Part shown: positions 1 to 13,300 of the stretch, in pieces
Layout: each line of letters starts with the position of its first letter
Position numbering within the stretch: the first letter of the stretch is position 1
NCBI RefSeq assembly: GCF_963576615.1
Contig: NC_088714.1
Span: forward strand, 42,192,072 to 42,256,071
Origin: Watersipora subatra
Taxonomy: Eukaryota > Bryozoa > Gymnolaemata > Cheilostomatida > Watersiporidae
DNA length: 64,000 nt
Direction: 5' to 3'
Program-made: the position numbers and the translations under genes
The notes under the pieces: generated by a model
The model's input: only the letters and a program-made list of their open reading frames with translations
What the model was told of the DNA's origin: nothing
The model's database searches: none

Positions 1-126
1 GGCCTAACTAGTATGAAAAATGCAGCTAGATATGAAAGATCCGCAACCAGCCAACGTGAGAAAATGTTGCACATCCTTCCCAAAAGCTATATGGAAAAAT
101 GGATGAGCATGCGGATAAGCTTTTAG
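1..126 (+). CDS. Possible terminal exon of an upstream gene (partial)
   Basis: Frame 1 is open from the first base to a TAG at 124-126 (42 codons). The stretch is rich in Lys, Arg, Ser and Met (SQREKMLHILPKSYMEKW) and reads like coding sequence. It has no recognised domain. AATAAA sites at 844-849 and around 873 could end its transcript. It could also be chance; only its left-hand context would tell. Confidence 0.3.
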   Translation, partial: GLTSMKNAARYERSATSQREKMLHILPKSYMEKWMSMRISF

Positions 127-1215
127 GGCTCCTAAAACAAATATATCATTTGAGCATTTTTTAGTAATTACATACATTTTACTTTGTGAGATCAGGTAAA
201 ATCAAACCCATATTTTAGTATTATGTAATTTAAGTTGGAGTTTACAATAGTCAATAGCTTGATAAAGGCGATCTAGTCGAGTGTCGAAACTCATAAGTGT
301 CAAAAGTTTGTCAAACCGGCTGGAATGCTTTGGTTTAATAGACATGTGTACTTGAGTTCAGGTTTCATATTCAGAACATTTGTGTCAAAATGAAATTGCA
401 ACTTTTAAATGTACATGTTAGTTTTGTGTGGTGCGGTGTACATAGCGGTGGATTACCAAAATGTTTCAGGTGGCTAATGTAACTCTGTATAGCTATTGAT
501 TTAACTTTTTTTGTAAACATTACCGACATACTCTAATGTTCATTTCCTTTACCACCAACGATTTTTGCAGTTTTAAGTTGGACAAACAAATACCTACAGT
601 AGTTGTTCCCTAGAACACAGCCTAGTTGTTAGCTAGGCTGTGTTCTTCTTAAATTAACATTTACATTCATAACAATACTTTAGGGTTTGGTTAAAACTCA
701 CCACTGCCGTGTAGATTTGCTAAAAAAGTGTTGTAAAGTTGAATGTAAATGTTAAAAAGTAGGCGTGTTTGGGTGCTGGAGACGTATTAATGTTAAGTTG
801 CTAGTATGATTATTGATGACCAGGCTTCTACTGGTAGAAGACAAATAAATCTTTTTTCAAGTTAATAAGCTGAATAAATGTTTGTTTGTAGTAGCATGGC
901 TTAAGCACTTTTCTTTTCTCTCGGAGTATCTCTTCTGTAATATGATACTCACACATAGCTACGCTTGTTCATTTGTTTACATTTCAATAGCTAATAATTT
1001 GTTTCACAACTGCTCTCAATGCTTTTTATTTGAGTACAATTGAAGCATTACAAATAGTAATTTGGAGCAATTTTTGGATTGCAGTGACAACTCGCTCGCC
1101 CTCGTTCAGCTGACTCTCTTACTCCAACAGTATGCTATGTTGAATAATAGCTAAGTATTTAAATCATATTTGGATGGGTAATTGCCCACTGCTTACGAAG
1201 AGTTTATTTTTGCAG
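127..1215. other. Intergenic / POMT1 5' region
   Basis: No convincing coding sequence. It holds a perfect 14-bp hairpin (612-646), AATAAA-type sites near 844 and 873, and a splice-acceptor-like run (TTTATTTTTGCAG) ending at 1215. That run suggests the POMT1 start exon is preceded by a spliced 5' UTR exon. No clear TATA promoter was found. Confidence 0.5.
612..646. repeat. Perfect 14-bp inverted repeat (hairpin)
   Basis: AGAACACAGCCTAG at 612-625 and its exact reverse complement at 633-646 flank a 7-base loop. A second 14-bp hairpin, also with CTAG next to the loop, lies at 29667-29697. Confidence 0.8.
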
Positions 1216-1217
1216 TC

Positions 1218-1313
1218 ATGTCATCTCCTCGGCAGAAGAAGAGTCCCTCAAAGAGTTTAGCAGTATCTCGACGGAGTAGAAGCCGTACGCGCAAGTCTAA
1301 TCAATATTTGTTT
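1218..1313 (+). CDS. POMT1: POMT1 exon 1 (start codon, basic N-terminus)
   Basis: 32 codons rich in Ser, Arg and Lys, beginning [12 protein letters not shown]. Acceptor-like TTTTTGCAG at 1215, donor GTAAGC at 1314, phase 0, matching exon 2. This low-complexity N-terminus is not conserved, so this is the least certain POMT1 exon. Confidence 0.6.
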
Positions 1314-4300
1314 GTAAGCGCAGCTATTTGTTCCCACTCCATTTTAAGATGGTGAAGATTGACTGTAGAAAGTTGGAGTAGCACTATATGAAATATTAAG
1401 GGCTTTTATGTGAGCGTAAAACATGAAATTTATGTTATGCTGTAATCAAGGATAATTTTCATAAGGTTACACAACTAAAGTGTTTATTGGAGATGGCCGC
1501 AATAGCAACTGGTTAATTTTTAGCAATGATTAAACAAACTTACACAAACTTCTCATAGATTTTGTCAGAAAGTATCGGTATTTTTCTATCATTTGGGATT
1601 TTTTTTGACATTTGAGGTGATCTGACTGCCAGAATGTTTTAAGTTTAATATCGCCAAAATTGGATTGCGGTTTGAAATGCTCAGAAAAAAAATACGTGCG
1701 AAATGATGTGACTAGTTGCTATAGTTGATATCGGCTATTGCGTTCAAGTTACAGCGGAACACATCTCTATTCTGTTCATCTCTTTACAACTCTAGACATT
1801 ATAATCGCACTTTCGATTGCTTCGAGTGTTTTAAGCGTGATCAGGTTTTGTCGGTTTTAATCTTGAAACATCCTGACAGTCAAATCACCTCAAACATCAA
1901 AAACAATCACAAATGATACACAACTATTGATGCTTTCTAATAAAATCTACTAAAATTTTGTGCACTTCAGTTGATTGTTTAATGTGCACCTAATTTAACC
2001 TACATCCATATATATATCTCAGTTACTGTCTGTCGTTCATCCAGTTAGAGCGATGACATTATAGCAACGAAAAATCACCCTCATACTGGATTTGAACTCG
2101 CAACATTCCAAACATAAGTCTTCCAACAAGCGTGCGAAACTACTAGGCTAAGCCATCCTTATTCCAATTGCTCTCGCTATCTACTGTATATCCTTTCCGG
2201 ATTGCACACGCTTAATATGTATTATTAATTATTATTACTTTTTGCGTTTTTTTAACAGCAAATTTTTGGACCATAATCTTATTTTTTTAATTTGTAAATT
2301 TCATATGCGCCATTTCATTTTCAAATGCGCCATTAGCCTCATATTTCCGGTTTCGTTGAATCAGCAATTGTATTATCTGGAGTAGGAATTGCCTCTACAC
2401 TCTTTCTCAGTTCAGTCAGACAAAGTATCAGACAAAGAAAGTCCAATATCTCATATTCACGTTTATACCAGTATCTAGAGGTACCAGTATCATCCATCAA
2501 AACTGTGAATACAACGAGCTTCTGTTGCAACAGTAAACTTTTTATACAATCACTTCCATGTACTCATTATTTTTTTTTTTTAATTTATTTGAACTGCACA
2601 AAAACAGTTTCCTTATGATATTAAGTTTAAAAGTTAGAATGTAAAATAAAACTAAGTGTTCAGCGCAGTCTTTTTATTACCCCGGCAATGCCGGGCATTC
2701 AACTAGTTTAAAGTATAAAGTCTACTGCTTAATAAGATTTTGCCTATTGTCCTTCAATTAAATTCTTGTTTCAGCTGAGTTTATTTTATTAAATTAAATA
2801 ATTAAATTCAAATTATGTACTCACAATTTTATTCATTTAAAACCTGTTATCAGGAAAATATTCCTCTGTTAATCTAATTCATCTCTTTATTCTTTGTTTG
2901 AAGCTGTGTGTTTATGAATGGTATGCATCATACTCTGCTCTGATAGGCTGGTCGGAACAGCTCCTTATCGCAACCGAGAATGTTTACTAACGGACACACA
3001 AATGGAGTCACCCGAAACAAGTCTTCCACATCGTCTCTCAGCAGATCGAAAAGTCGACGAACAAGGAGCATTCACCGACCTCGCAAAACTAAAGGCTTTC
3101 CCACAACTGTGCAGTTAGATATTATCTCTCTCGGATTATTTTCCTTTGCCCTGTTTTTTAGGGTGTGGAACATCGCTTTTCCTTCCTCCATTGTGTAAGT
3201 TACCTGAATATTATCAACTCTACTGCGTAAGTTGTCTAAACGTTTCTGACTGTTGCGAGTCATTTATGCATTATTAGCTTTATTCTCAAAGTCAATTGAT
3301 GCTTACTGCTTCTATAAATGACTTGATTGTGCGTTTCTTAGTTGAAGGATTGAAATGTCATACAGGTTTGATGAGCTGATCTCAGGAGCTCAGATCACAG
3401 GCTATGTCAGAAGAGAGATGTACTTTAATCTGGGCCCTCCTCTCTTTCCACAACTTCTTGCTGCTGCAGGTAGTGTACTATTTTTGTTAGATGTTTTGCT
3501 CCCATCCGCCCCATCCTTTTCCTTGATTATGCCTTGCATTATTGTGGCATGAGAGCATCGAATGAAAGTGAGTACTCTATTATAGCAAGTTTGTTGTTTT
3601 ATCTCATGATGGTCTGTATAGTAAGATTGTTTTATATTATAAGAGTGTGTATAGTGAGGTTGTTTTATATTATAAGAGTGTGTATAGTGAGGTTGTTTTA
3701 TATTATAAGATTATGTATAGTGAGGCTGTTTTATATTATAAGATTGTGTATAGTGAGGCTGCTTTATATTATAAGAGTGTGTATAGTGAGATTGTTTTAT
3801 ATTATAAGAGTGTGTATAGTGAGGTGTTTTATATTGTAAGAGTGTGTATAGTGAGATTGTTTTATATTATAAGAGTGTGTATAGTGAGGTTGTTTTATAT
3901 TATAAGAGTGTGTATAGTGAGATTGTTTTATATTATAAGAGTGTGTATAGTGAGGTTTTTTATATTACAAGAGTGTGTATAGTGAGGTTTTTTTTATTAT
4001 AACAGTGTGTATAGTGAGATTGTTTTATATTATAAGAGTGTGTATAGTGAGGCTGCTTTATATTATAAGATTGTGTATAGTGAGGCTGTTTTATATTATA
4101 ATATTGTGTATAGTGAGGCTGCTTTCTATTATAAGAGTGTGTATAGTGAGATTGTTTTATATTATAAGAGTGTGTATAGTGAGGCTGCTTTATATTATAA
4201 GGGTGTGTATAGTGAGGTTGTTTTATATTATCAGAGTGTGTATAGTGAGGTTGTTTTATATTATAAGAATATGTATAGTGAGGCTGCTTTATATTATAAG

Positions 4301-7300
4301 AGTGTGTATAGTGAGGTTGTTTTATATTGTAAGAGTGTGTATAGTGAGGTTGTTTTATATTATAAGATTGTGTATAGTGAGGTTGTCTTATATTATAAGA
4401 GTATGTATAGTGAGATTGTTTTATATTATAAGAGTGTGTATAGTAAGATTGTTTTATATTATAAGAGTGTGTATAGTGAGGTTGTTTTATATTATAAGTG
4501 TATGTATAGTGAGATTGTTTTATATTATAAGAGGGTGTATAGTGAGGTTTTTTATATTACAAGAGTGTGTATAGTGAGGTTTTTTTATTATAATAGTGTG
4601 TATAGTGAGATTGTTTTATATTATAAGAGTGTGTATAGTGAGGTTGTTTTATATTATAAGATTGTGTATAGTGAGTTTGTCTTATATTATAAGAGAATGT
4701 ATAGTGAGGTTGTTTTATATTATAAGAGTGTGTATAGTAAGATTGTTTTATATTTTAAGAGTGTGTATAGTGAGGTTGTTTTATATTATAAAAGTGTGTT
4801 TAGTGAGGCTGCTTTATATTATAAGAGTGTGTATAGTGAGGTTGTTTTATATTATAAGAGTGTGTATAGTGAGGTTTTTTATATTACAAGAGTGTGTATA
4901 GTGAGGTTTTTTTTATTATAACAGTGTGTATAGTGAGATTGTTTTATATTATAAGAGTGTGTATAGTGAGGCTGCTTTATATTATAAGATTGTGTATAGT
5001 GAGGTTGTTTTATATTATAAGAATATGTATAGTGAGGCTGCTTTATATTATAAGAGTGTGTATAGTGAGGCTGCTTTATATTATAAGATTGTGTATAGTG
5101 AGGCTGTTTTATATTATAATATTGTGTATAGTGAGGCTGCTTTCTATTATAAGAGTGTGTATAGTGAGATTGTTTTATATTATAAGAGTGTGTATAGTGA
5201 GGCTGCTTTATATTATAAGGGTGTGTATAGTGAGGTTGTTTTATATTATCAGAGTGTGTATAGTGAGGTTGTTTTATATTCTAAGAGTGTGTATAGTGAG
5301 ATTGTTTTATATTATAAGAGTGTGTACAGTGAGGTTTTTTATATTACAAGAGTGTGTATAGTGAGATTTTTTTTATTATAACAGTGTGTATAGTGAGATT
5401 GTTTTATATTATAAGAGTGTGTGTAGTGAGGTTGTTTTATATTATAAGAGTGTGTATAGTGAGGTTTTTTATATTATAAGAGTGTGTATAGTGAGATTGT
5501 TTTATATTATAAGAGTGTGTATAGTGAGGCTGCTTTATATTATAAGGGTGTGTATAGTGAGGTTGTTTTATATTATAAGAGTGTGTATAGTGAGGTTTTT
5601 TATATTATAAGAGTGTTTATAGTGAGATTGTTTTATATTATAAGAGTGTGTATAGTGAGGCTGCTTTATATTATAAGAGTGTGTATAGTGAGGTTGTTTT
5701 ATATTATAAGAGTGTGTATAGTGAGGTTGTTTTATATTATAAGAATATGTATAGTGAGGCTGTTGTTTAAAATGATAGCTTTGATAGGTGTGTGCTGTTA
5801 ATCACTGTTTTTTTGCGAAGTTTCGAGATTAATAATTTTTGTGTCACAGTTTGCTACTTTTACGAACCAGTATAGTCGGTTTTTTTAGCTTATCTCTATG
5901 GAAACTATTCAGCAGCATTTGAGTTCAAGGAAGTTGGCACAGGTTAGTCTCATCCCAGGCAGCCCTCTGTGAATTCTTTCTCAGCTATTCACAAAGTATT
6001 TTATGTATTACTAAATTGAGGTATTTGTATTACGCTGAACCTTTCCTCTGATTATGTTACAGAGTACTCTAGCGATGTGCCATATGTGATGTGGAGGCTT
6101 ATATCTGGCATCTCTGGGGCAGTTCTTGCTTCAGCTGTTTATCATCTACTGAGAGCAACTCAAGCCAGTATTACCTCTTCTATTATAGCTTCATCTTTCT
6201 TAGCCATTGGTAGGTTTTCCTCACGCATGACACCTGAAGTCTCCCATACCTTTGTTGGGGCAACCTACAGGCTGCAGAGTGACTTTGAGATGCATATTTG
6301 ACTTTGGATAGATTTATCATTACTTTCAAATTGAAATCTGCTGCAAAATCATGTACAGTCAGTTTGATGTACAACCATGTATAGTCAGAAGATTTTATGC
6401 CATTAAGTTTGTTTAAAATTTACGTCCAAAGGCATTTAGTTTTGGGTTGTAATTCACCTAGTCCTCCCATTAATTCGGGGTTGATTTTGGAATTATGCGG
6501 AATTTTGCAGAAATCTTTTAAAGATTGTGTAAGATGTGCTGAAAAGATGGATAAATTGCATACGAGTGCACTTTGGATGATGGTTGTGTAGGCCGGTTGC
6601 ATTGTCGATTTTGTGACATTTAGGTATGGTAAATATTCATGATGAATAGTCTATTTTGAGTTTTTGTTTGATGAAGTTTACGTTAGTTTAGAAGTTCAGC
6701 TTTTGTGTATGCTTTTCCTAGATATTAGTTGTGTTCATCCACTTGTTCTATTCACTTGCTGTTAATAATTAGAAGTGTGCAGTCCGGTTTATTTCTTTCA
6801 TTCTGTAGTACGAGTTCTTCAGTTTTATTGGCTCTGATAACAAGGAAGTTGTTTGCACGTGATCTAGAGATGTCATTAACGATTTCAGGAGTTCCACTTG
6901 CTGGTGTTTAGTGAGTTATTCTACTATAACAGTGTTCGTCGCATATTTAATGATGGTGTAAGGTTCTGGGATGACCATGTCTCCAACATAGAGGGAGTAT
7001 AGGCTCTTGCGGTCTATTGTTTCGACAGTGACTGTCTTATGGTTTAGGCTTTATTACTGCACTGTATGCAGCTTTGTTTTCCGCCTTCTAAAGCCAGGTG
7101 ACATTCGAGCCGGTATGATTATCATTGATTTGTGTCATTTCCACAAAACTGCTTGTAAAAGGTATTAAGGAGCACTAGCTTTTGTATTACTAGATTACTT
7201 TCTAGGCAGTACAGAGATGTAATCCACAGGGCTGGAACAGATCCAGACATACTGGCGCTTTTGATCTGTTGCAGCAACTAACTGGAGAATAAGCTTATGT

Positions 7301-10300
7301 ATCCCCCTGCCTTTCAGTGTAGCCAAGGCTCCTTTCCTAGGAGTTCTAGTTAGACACTTCGTTGGTTATTTTACTTTATTGTAATGGGATGCCCAGATTT
7401 ACCCCAACTCAGGGCTGGTGTTGCCAGTATAGTCGCCGAGAATCGAACCCATGATGCAGGTTGTACTATACTCCCGTCTTACAGCGGGAGCGCCGGCAAT
7501 CGAACCCTTGATGCAGGTTGTACTATACTCCCGTCTTACAGCGGGAGCGCCGGCAATCGAACCCATGATGCAGGTTGTACTATACTCCCGTCTTACAGCG
7601 GGAGTATAGTATTGGGCTGAGTATACAGCATTGTGTGCATCTCGGAGATGTAGTTAGCATCGAACATTGTTGTCTATGCACTCTCTGCGAGACAGCTATG
7701 ATTCCAGTTTGTGATGTTTGTGAATGTCTTTCATTGACTTCTTTTATGTTGGTTTGCTGGTATCAATAGCATTAAAAGCACAGCTGAAGTCAATAAATAG
7801 AACATGGTTCACTGCTGACTTGTCAATGTTTTCGGTTGGGTTATCTATGAGTACAGCTAGAGCATCTTTGATGTTTTTATGTGTTTTAGCAATAATAAGA
7901 GTATGTATTACCCCTTCATAGGATGAGCTCTTCATATGACCAGTTGAACACAAAGAAAGGCAGCACTGTTTCTATCGCTAGAAGTAACCTTTGTTCTGAT
8001 TTTGTTTATGATTTATTATCATACTACTCATACTCATGTTGCTAGCGCTAAAAAGTGGAGGGTTACCAGTTGTAGATCCATCTCTAATAGTGCAGAGCAG
8101 GATATATAGCCCTGATACTCTTATAGATCCATCTCTAATAGTGCAGAGCAGGATATATAGCCCTGATACTTTTGTAGATCCATCTCTAATAGTGCAGAGC
8201 AGGATATATAGCCCTGATACTCTTATAGATTCATCTCTAATAGTGCAGAGCAGGATATATAGCCCTGATACTTTTATAGATTCATCTCTAATGGTGCAGA
8301 GCAGGATATATAACCCTGATACTCTTGTAGATCTATCTCTAATAGGGCAGAGCAGGATATATAGCCCTGATACTCTTGTAGATCCATCTCTAATAGTGCA
8401 GAGCAGGATATATAGCCCTGATACTCTTGTCATGACTTTCTCTATGCTTGCCCTTTGCTTTGCTCTGCACCACATCCGGGATGAGTCATCAACGTCACCA
8501 GCTTCAGGCTCTATAGTAGCTTCCGGATTCTTCTCAGCTCTCTCTATCAGGTACTCTCAGTCGGTGTTTGGCTTAGCTGGTTCAACAGTTCTCAATAACA
8601 TTCATATCTCTTCAATTACCGTATACTTTTTCAAACTGTCTATGTATCTACCCCGATCATTAAAAGATGACAATTATTTTACGAGTGTATGTTGAAGCTC
8701 ACCAGAGAGTTTATGAGTTGATTTATGAAATAGCATCAAGCGAGTTCCATGGATAGTTATTTGAAAACTAATATACATGTATATGTTTATATAGTCCCAG
8801 CAGATGATTTGTCTTCTGTCTGGCAAATGCTGCTATCGATTTATCACAGAGTATATGTGTTTGCGCGTGGTAAAGTTTAGATACTCTCTTTTTCTCTATA
8901 GTATAAAGTATATAAGAGTTTACATCTGTATGTGGTAAAGTTTAGATACTCTCTGTTTCTCTATAGTATAAAGTATATCAGAGTTTACATCTGTATGTGG
9001 TAAAGTTTAGATACTCTCTGTTTCTCTATAGTATAAAGTATATCAGAGTTTACATCTGTATGTGGTAAAGTTTAGATACTCTCTGTTTCTCTATAGTATA
9101 AAGTATATCAGAGTTTACATCTGTATGTGGTAAAGTGTAGATACTCTCTGTTTCTCTATAGTATAAAGTACATCAGAGTTTACATTTGTATGTGGTAAAG
9201 TGTAGATACTCTCTGTTTCTCTATAGTATAAAGTACATCAGAGTTTACATTTGTATGTGGTAAAGTGTAGATACTTTCTGTTTCTCTTGAGTATAAAGTA
9301 TACCAGAGTTTACATCTGTATGTGGTAAAGTTTAGATACTCTCTGTTTCTCCGTAGTATAAAGTATATCAGAGTTTACATCTGCATGTGGTAAAGTTTAG
9401 ATACTCTCCGTTTTTCTGTAGTGTAAAGTATATAAGAGTTTACATCTGTATGTGGTAAAGTTTAGATACTCTCTGTTTCTCTATAGTATAAAGTATCTCT
9501 GTCTACATCTGTATGTGAGAAGGTTTATATGCCGTTGGTTTCTTTGTAGTATGAAGTATTCATCTATCTTCACACACCTCCTCCTCTTCTACTTGGTAGC
9601 TTCCAATCTCTGGAAGAACGTATCTGATGGTTTATACTCTACGGTATGCCTCTGCCATCTTTCTTTTAGCAGCAGAAAGTCTGTTGGGCAATCGCTTTCA
9701 TTATTGGGATGTAACACAATCTTATGCTAAAACAATGCTTATTAGTCATGTGAAGATTTAAAAAAATGGAACAATCAACCAAATCTTTGCATATCATTAA
9801 ACAAGCTAAATGAAAAATAGTGATAACTTAATGCAAGTGGTGGTGTAAGTGGCAGTGTATGTAGTGGTGTTAGTAGCAGTGGTAATATCTATTACACAAT
9901 GGCCCTTCGCTGGTCAGGCAATGCAAAGGTATAATTTGGTATGGTAAGGTATGCAAAGACATCACATGGTTGGAGAGTTGAAAGCAATTCATTTTATTTT
10001 TGGAGAGTTGGAGATGAGTTATCATGTTGTTTGAAGACTAAGTGTGAGTCATCACGTGGTAGGAAAGCAAATTTGCAGATGTGGATATCATTTTTCAAAA
10101 GGTAAAAACGGTTAATGGTAACCTTATATACCCTCTTCTTTAACAGAGGTGTCTCTGTCGAAGGTTCCTTGTGATAACTATTTCCCTGGTGATTGTACCT
10201 CTAGTAGTCTACCTGTCCAGCTGGAGCCTACATGTCATATGGCTGAACAGAGCCAGTTCACCAGCATCCAGTCATCACACTTTTACTTCTTTCCAGGTAG

Positions 10301-13300
10301 GCTCAGTGGCTGTTGTCTGCACATACCACTGTCATGCTACCACTCTGCCATAGTCATAATGTTGTATAGTTAAAGTGATATATAGTCAGGTGCTAATGTC
10401 AAAGAGATATAATCATGGTGTTTTAGTCAAGGTAATATAGTCATGGTGTTATAGTCAAGGTGAAATAGTCAAAGTGATATAATCATAGTGTTATAGTCAA
10501 AATGAAATAGTCATGTTATAGTCAAGGTAATAAAGTCATGGTGTTATAGGCAAAGTCTTATAGTCACAGTGATAAGTTTTTATCCATAGTACATTGGTCA
10601 TACCTCTCTAGTACATAGGTTGTAGTCATAGCACTATAGCTGGAACTATAGTTTGGCTGTAACTTCTACCCCAGTAACAAAAGTGCTAATGATCCTTATA
10701 GTCTGATAATATGAGGTAATGACTATTTCACTTGGGTATTATGAGTATTACAATCTTACCATCATAGTGCCATGGCCATAATGCGTAAACTTAATAACCA
10801 TTTATAAGTTCACCCTTCAGGTTCTACAGCATCCTGTAGGCTTTTAAAACGTTTACCTTTGTCCTATTTACACTGAAAACTTAAATCTCAAGCTAAATTT
10901 AACTCTATTCCAAATTTTAACTGTTCAACAATCATGCAAACATTTGCTCTATGTTTTTGTTCAGCCGAAAGAAGCAGAGTTCATTTCACAGCCAGTAACA
11001 AATGGCACATCAATAACGCTACGTCATGCTCACGGCAGATCTTGTTGGCTCCATTCACACAACCTGCTCTACCCAAAGAGGTCTGCTTACTGTTTTGCCC
11101 TTTCTACATAAGCATTTCTCCTCCTTAATTTTATTTGTAAACACAAATCTGTGATACTGTAAGTCACTGAGATCTCAGCTGACAACATATGCCAATATAG
11201 TCATGAAGTTAGATGCGTATCTTTCATATCCTTGTTATTCAACCGTGACTATCCTTCTATTGATCTTTGACTGCTCAATGATTATTGTAGTATTGTACTA
11301 GCATTAATCTATTATTGCTTGCATTATTCTGGTATTGCACTAGCACTATTCTGTTATTGCACTAGCATTATTCTGTTATTACACTAGCATTATTCTGGTA
11401 TTACACTAGCATTATTCTGTTATTGCACTAGCTTTATTCTGTTATTGCACTAACATTATTCTGTTATTGCACTAGCATTATTCTGGTATTGCACCAGCAT
11501 TATTCTGTTATTGCATTAGCAGTATTCTGTTATTGCACTAGCATTATTCTGTTATTACAGTAGCATTATTCTGTTATTGCACTAGCACTATTCGGTTACT
11601 GCACTGGCGTTATTGTGTTATTGCACTAGCATTATTCTGTTATTACACTAGCATTATTCTGGTATTGCGCGAGCATTATTCTGGTATTGCACTAGCATTA
11701 TTGTGTTATTGCACTAGCATTATCCTGTTTTTGCACTAGCGCCATCATTTTAATGTAGGTATGAGGATGGTAGAGGCAGCAGTCACCAACAGCAAGTCAC
11801 TTGCTACCCTTACGCTGACATTAACAACAGGTGGATAGTCGTCAAGGTATATTCACAAGGTAAAGGCTCATTCATGAGAGGAAATCATATGCCATCATAG
11901 GGTAGTTAGCAGTCTATATTCTTTGCTGTCTCCACTTTTCTAGACATTCAGGAGCCATCATACATGGATGCTGCTCTTAGAGATGGTGACATCATTTCTC
12001 TTATGCATGAGTCTACTGGAAGACTGCTTAACAGGTACAGTAACCAACCTGCTATCGGCTAATTTCAGGCTACAACACTAAAAAGTTCTTCCTTTTTCTG
12101 ACCGACATAGTGCATGCTAGAGAGGTATTAGTTCTTCTGCATATCTACAACTTTAAACAGTTCTGAAGCTGATAGAACATGTCTAGGCTGGGTTTCAAAG
12201 GTTTTACCAAATCTTTTCAACTGAAGCACTGCTTTGCCTCTTTGCGTGCTGCCGTTGAGAGACAAATGCAAAAACAATCATGATGCGACATCCTATTAGA
12301 ATATGAGAAAAAGGTCACCTGGTAAGACAATTCCAAAACTGAGCTTCTCACTCGAAGATTGCAAACCCTGTCATGCCCTTGTTCATGCTCTAATGGGGAA
12401 GGTATTATTATAAAGTACTGTATATTCTTAGGTGAGAATCAGATGAAGTCAAGCTTGTTGAAAAGCACACAAACCAATATAAATATGTGGCTCCTGTTAG
12501 TATAGCCCAACTGCAGGATCTAGAATGGGGCGGAGGATAACTATAACACATTGTATATTTCCAAGGCCTTGAAGCTACCCAGCAACTATTATTACTACAT
12601 GTTTAAAAAATGACTATTCTATCTGTAGACATAAGGATAATGAAGTTGGTGTCTAATATAAACTGTTGCCTCCTCGATGTCCGTATCTTTCTTTTCACTA
12701 CATTTTTATAGTCATGATGTCGCTGCACCTATGTCACCCAGCAAACAGGAAGTCTCTTGCTTTATCGACCACCAGATGTCTCTACCCATGCAGGCAGCAT
12801 GGGTGCTGGTAAGTAGAATACTAGTTTGTTACTGTTAAGGGTAATGCGCTGGAATGTCTAAAATGTTCCCGCTTGTTATTGTTGTTGCTTGTTATTGTTG
12901 CAACTTGTTATTGTTGTTGCTTGTTATTGTTGCAACTTGTTATTGTTGCGACTTGTTATTGTTGCAACTTGTTATTGTTGCTGCTTATTATTGTAGTTGT
13001 TTGTTACTGTTGTTGCTTGTTATTATTGCTGCTTTTATACCGACCTGCTAGTACTAACAGCAACAGTTCAAACTTGCCACGAGTAGCAAGATATAATTGT
13101 TGTTTTAAATGGAATGGATATGGCAGATGCATGTGTTCTTTATAAAATGGTTTTATGCGTGCACTCACTGCTAGGTACTAACAGCATATGATATCACTGT
13201 GAGGTGTGGGGGACCCATGCTATGGCTTAGGCAATGCTACAGCAACATTACTCTAAGCTTGTTTTAACCAGTTAGTTGAGATATTGGGAGATGACTGGTA

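Noticed and set aside
3534..5801. Long open frames of [10 protein letters not shown] / [10 protein letters not shown] type as a repeat-protein gene
   Set aside because: They are by-products of a 33-bp period, appear in more than one frame, and lie within POMT1 intron 3 without splice sites or a start context.
7430..7611. Functional tRNA genes
   Set aside because: Only B box and an anticodon-arm-like stem are visible; no acceptor stem or A box in register within 57 bases.
7978..8475. Antisense 165-codon frame ([12 protein letters not shown] repeats)
   Set aside because: Mirror of the 51-bp array that carries POMT1 exon 6; the + strand is coding by homology.
11847..11859. Earlier donor (GTATAT) for POMT1 exon 10
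   Set aside because: It would end exon 10 in phase 0, but exon 11 needs one leading base to read [16 protein letters not shown]. The donor at 11860 fits.
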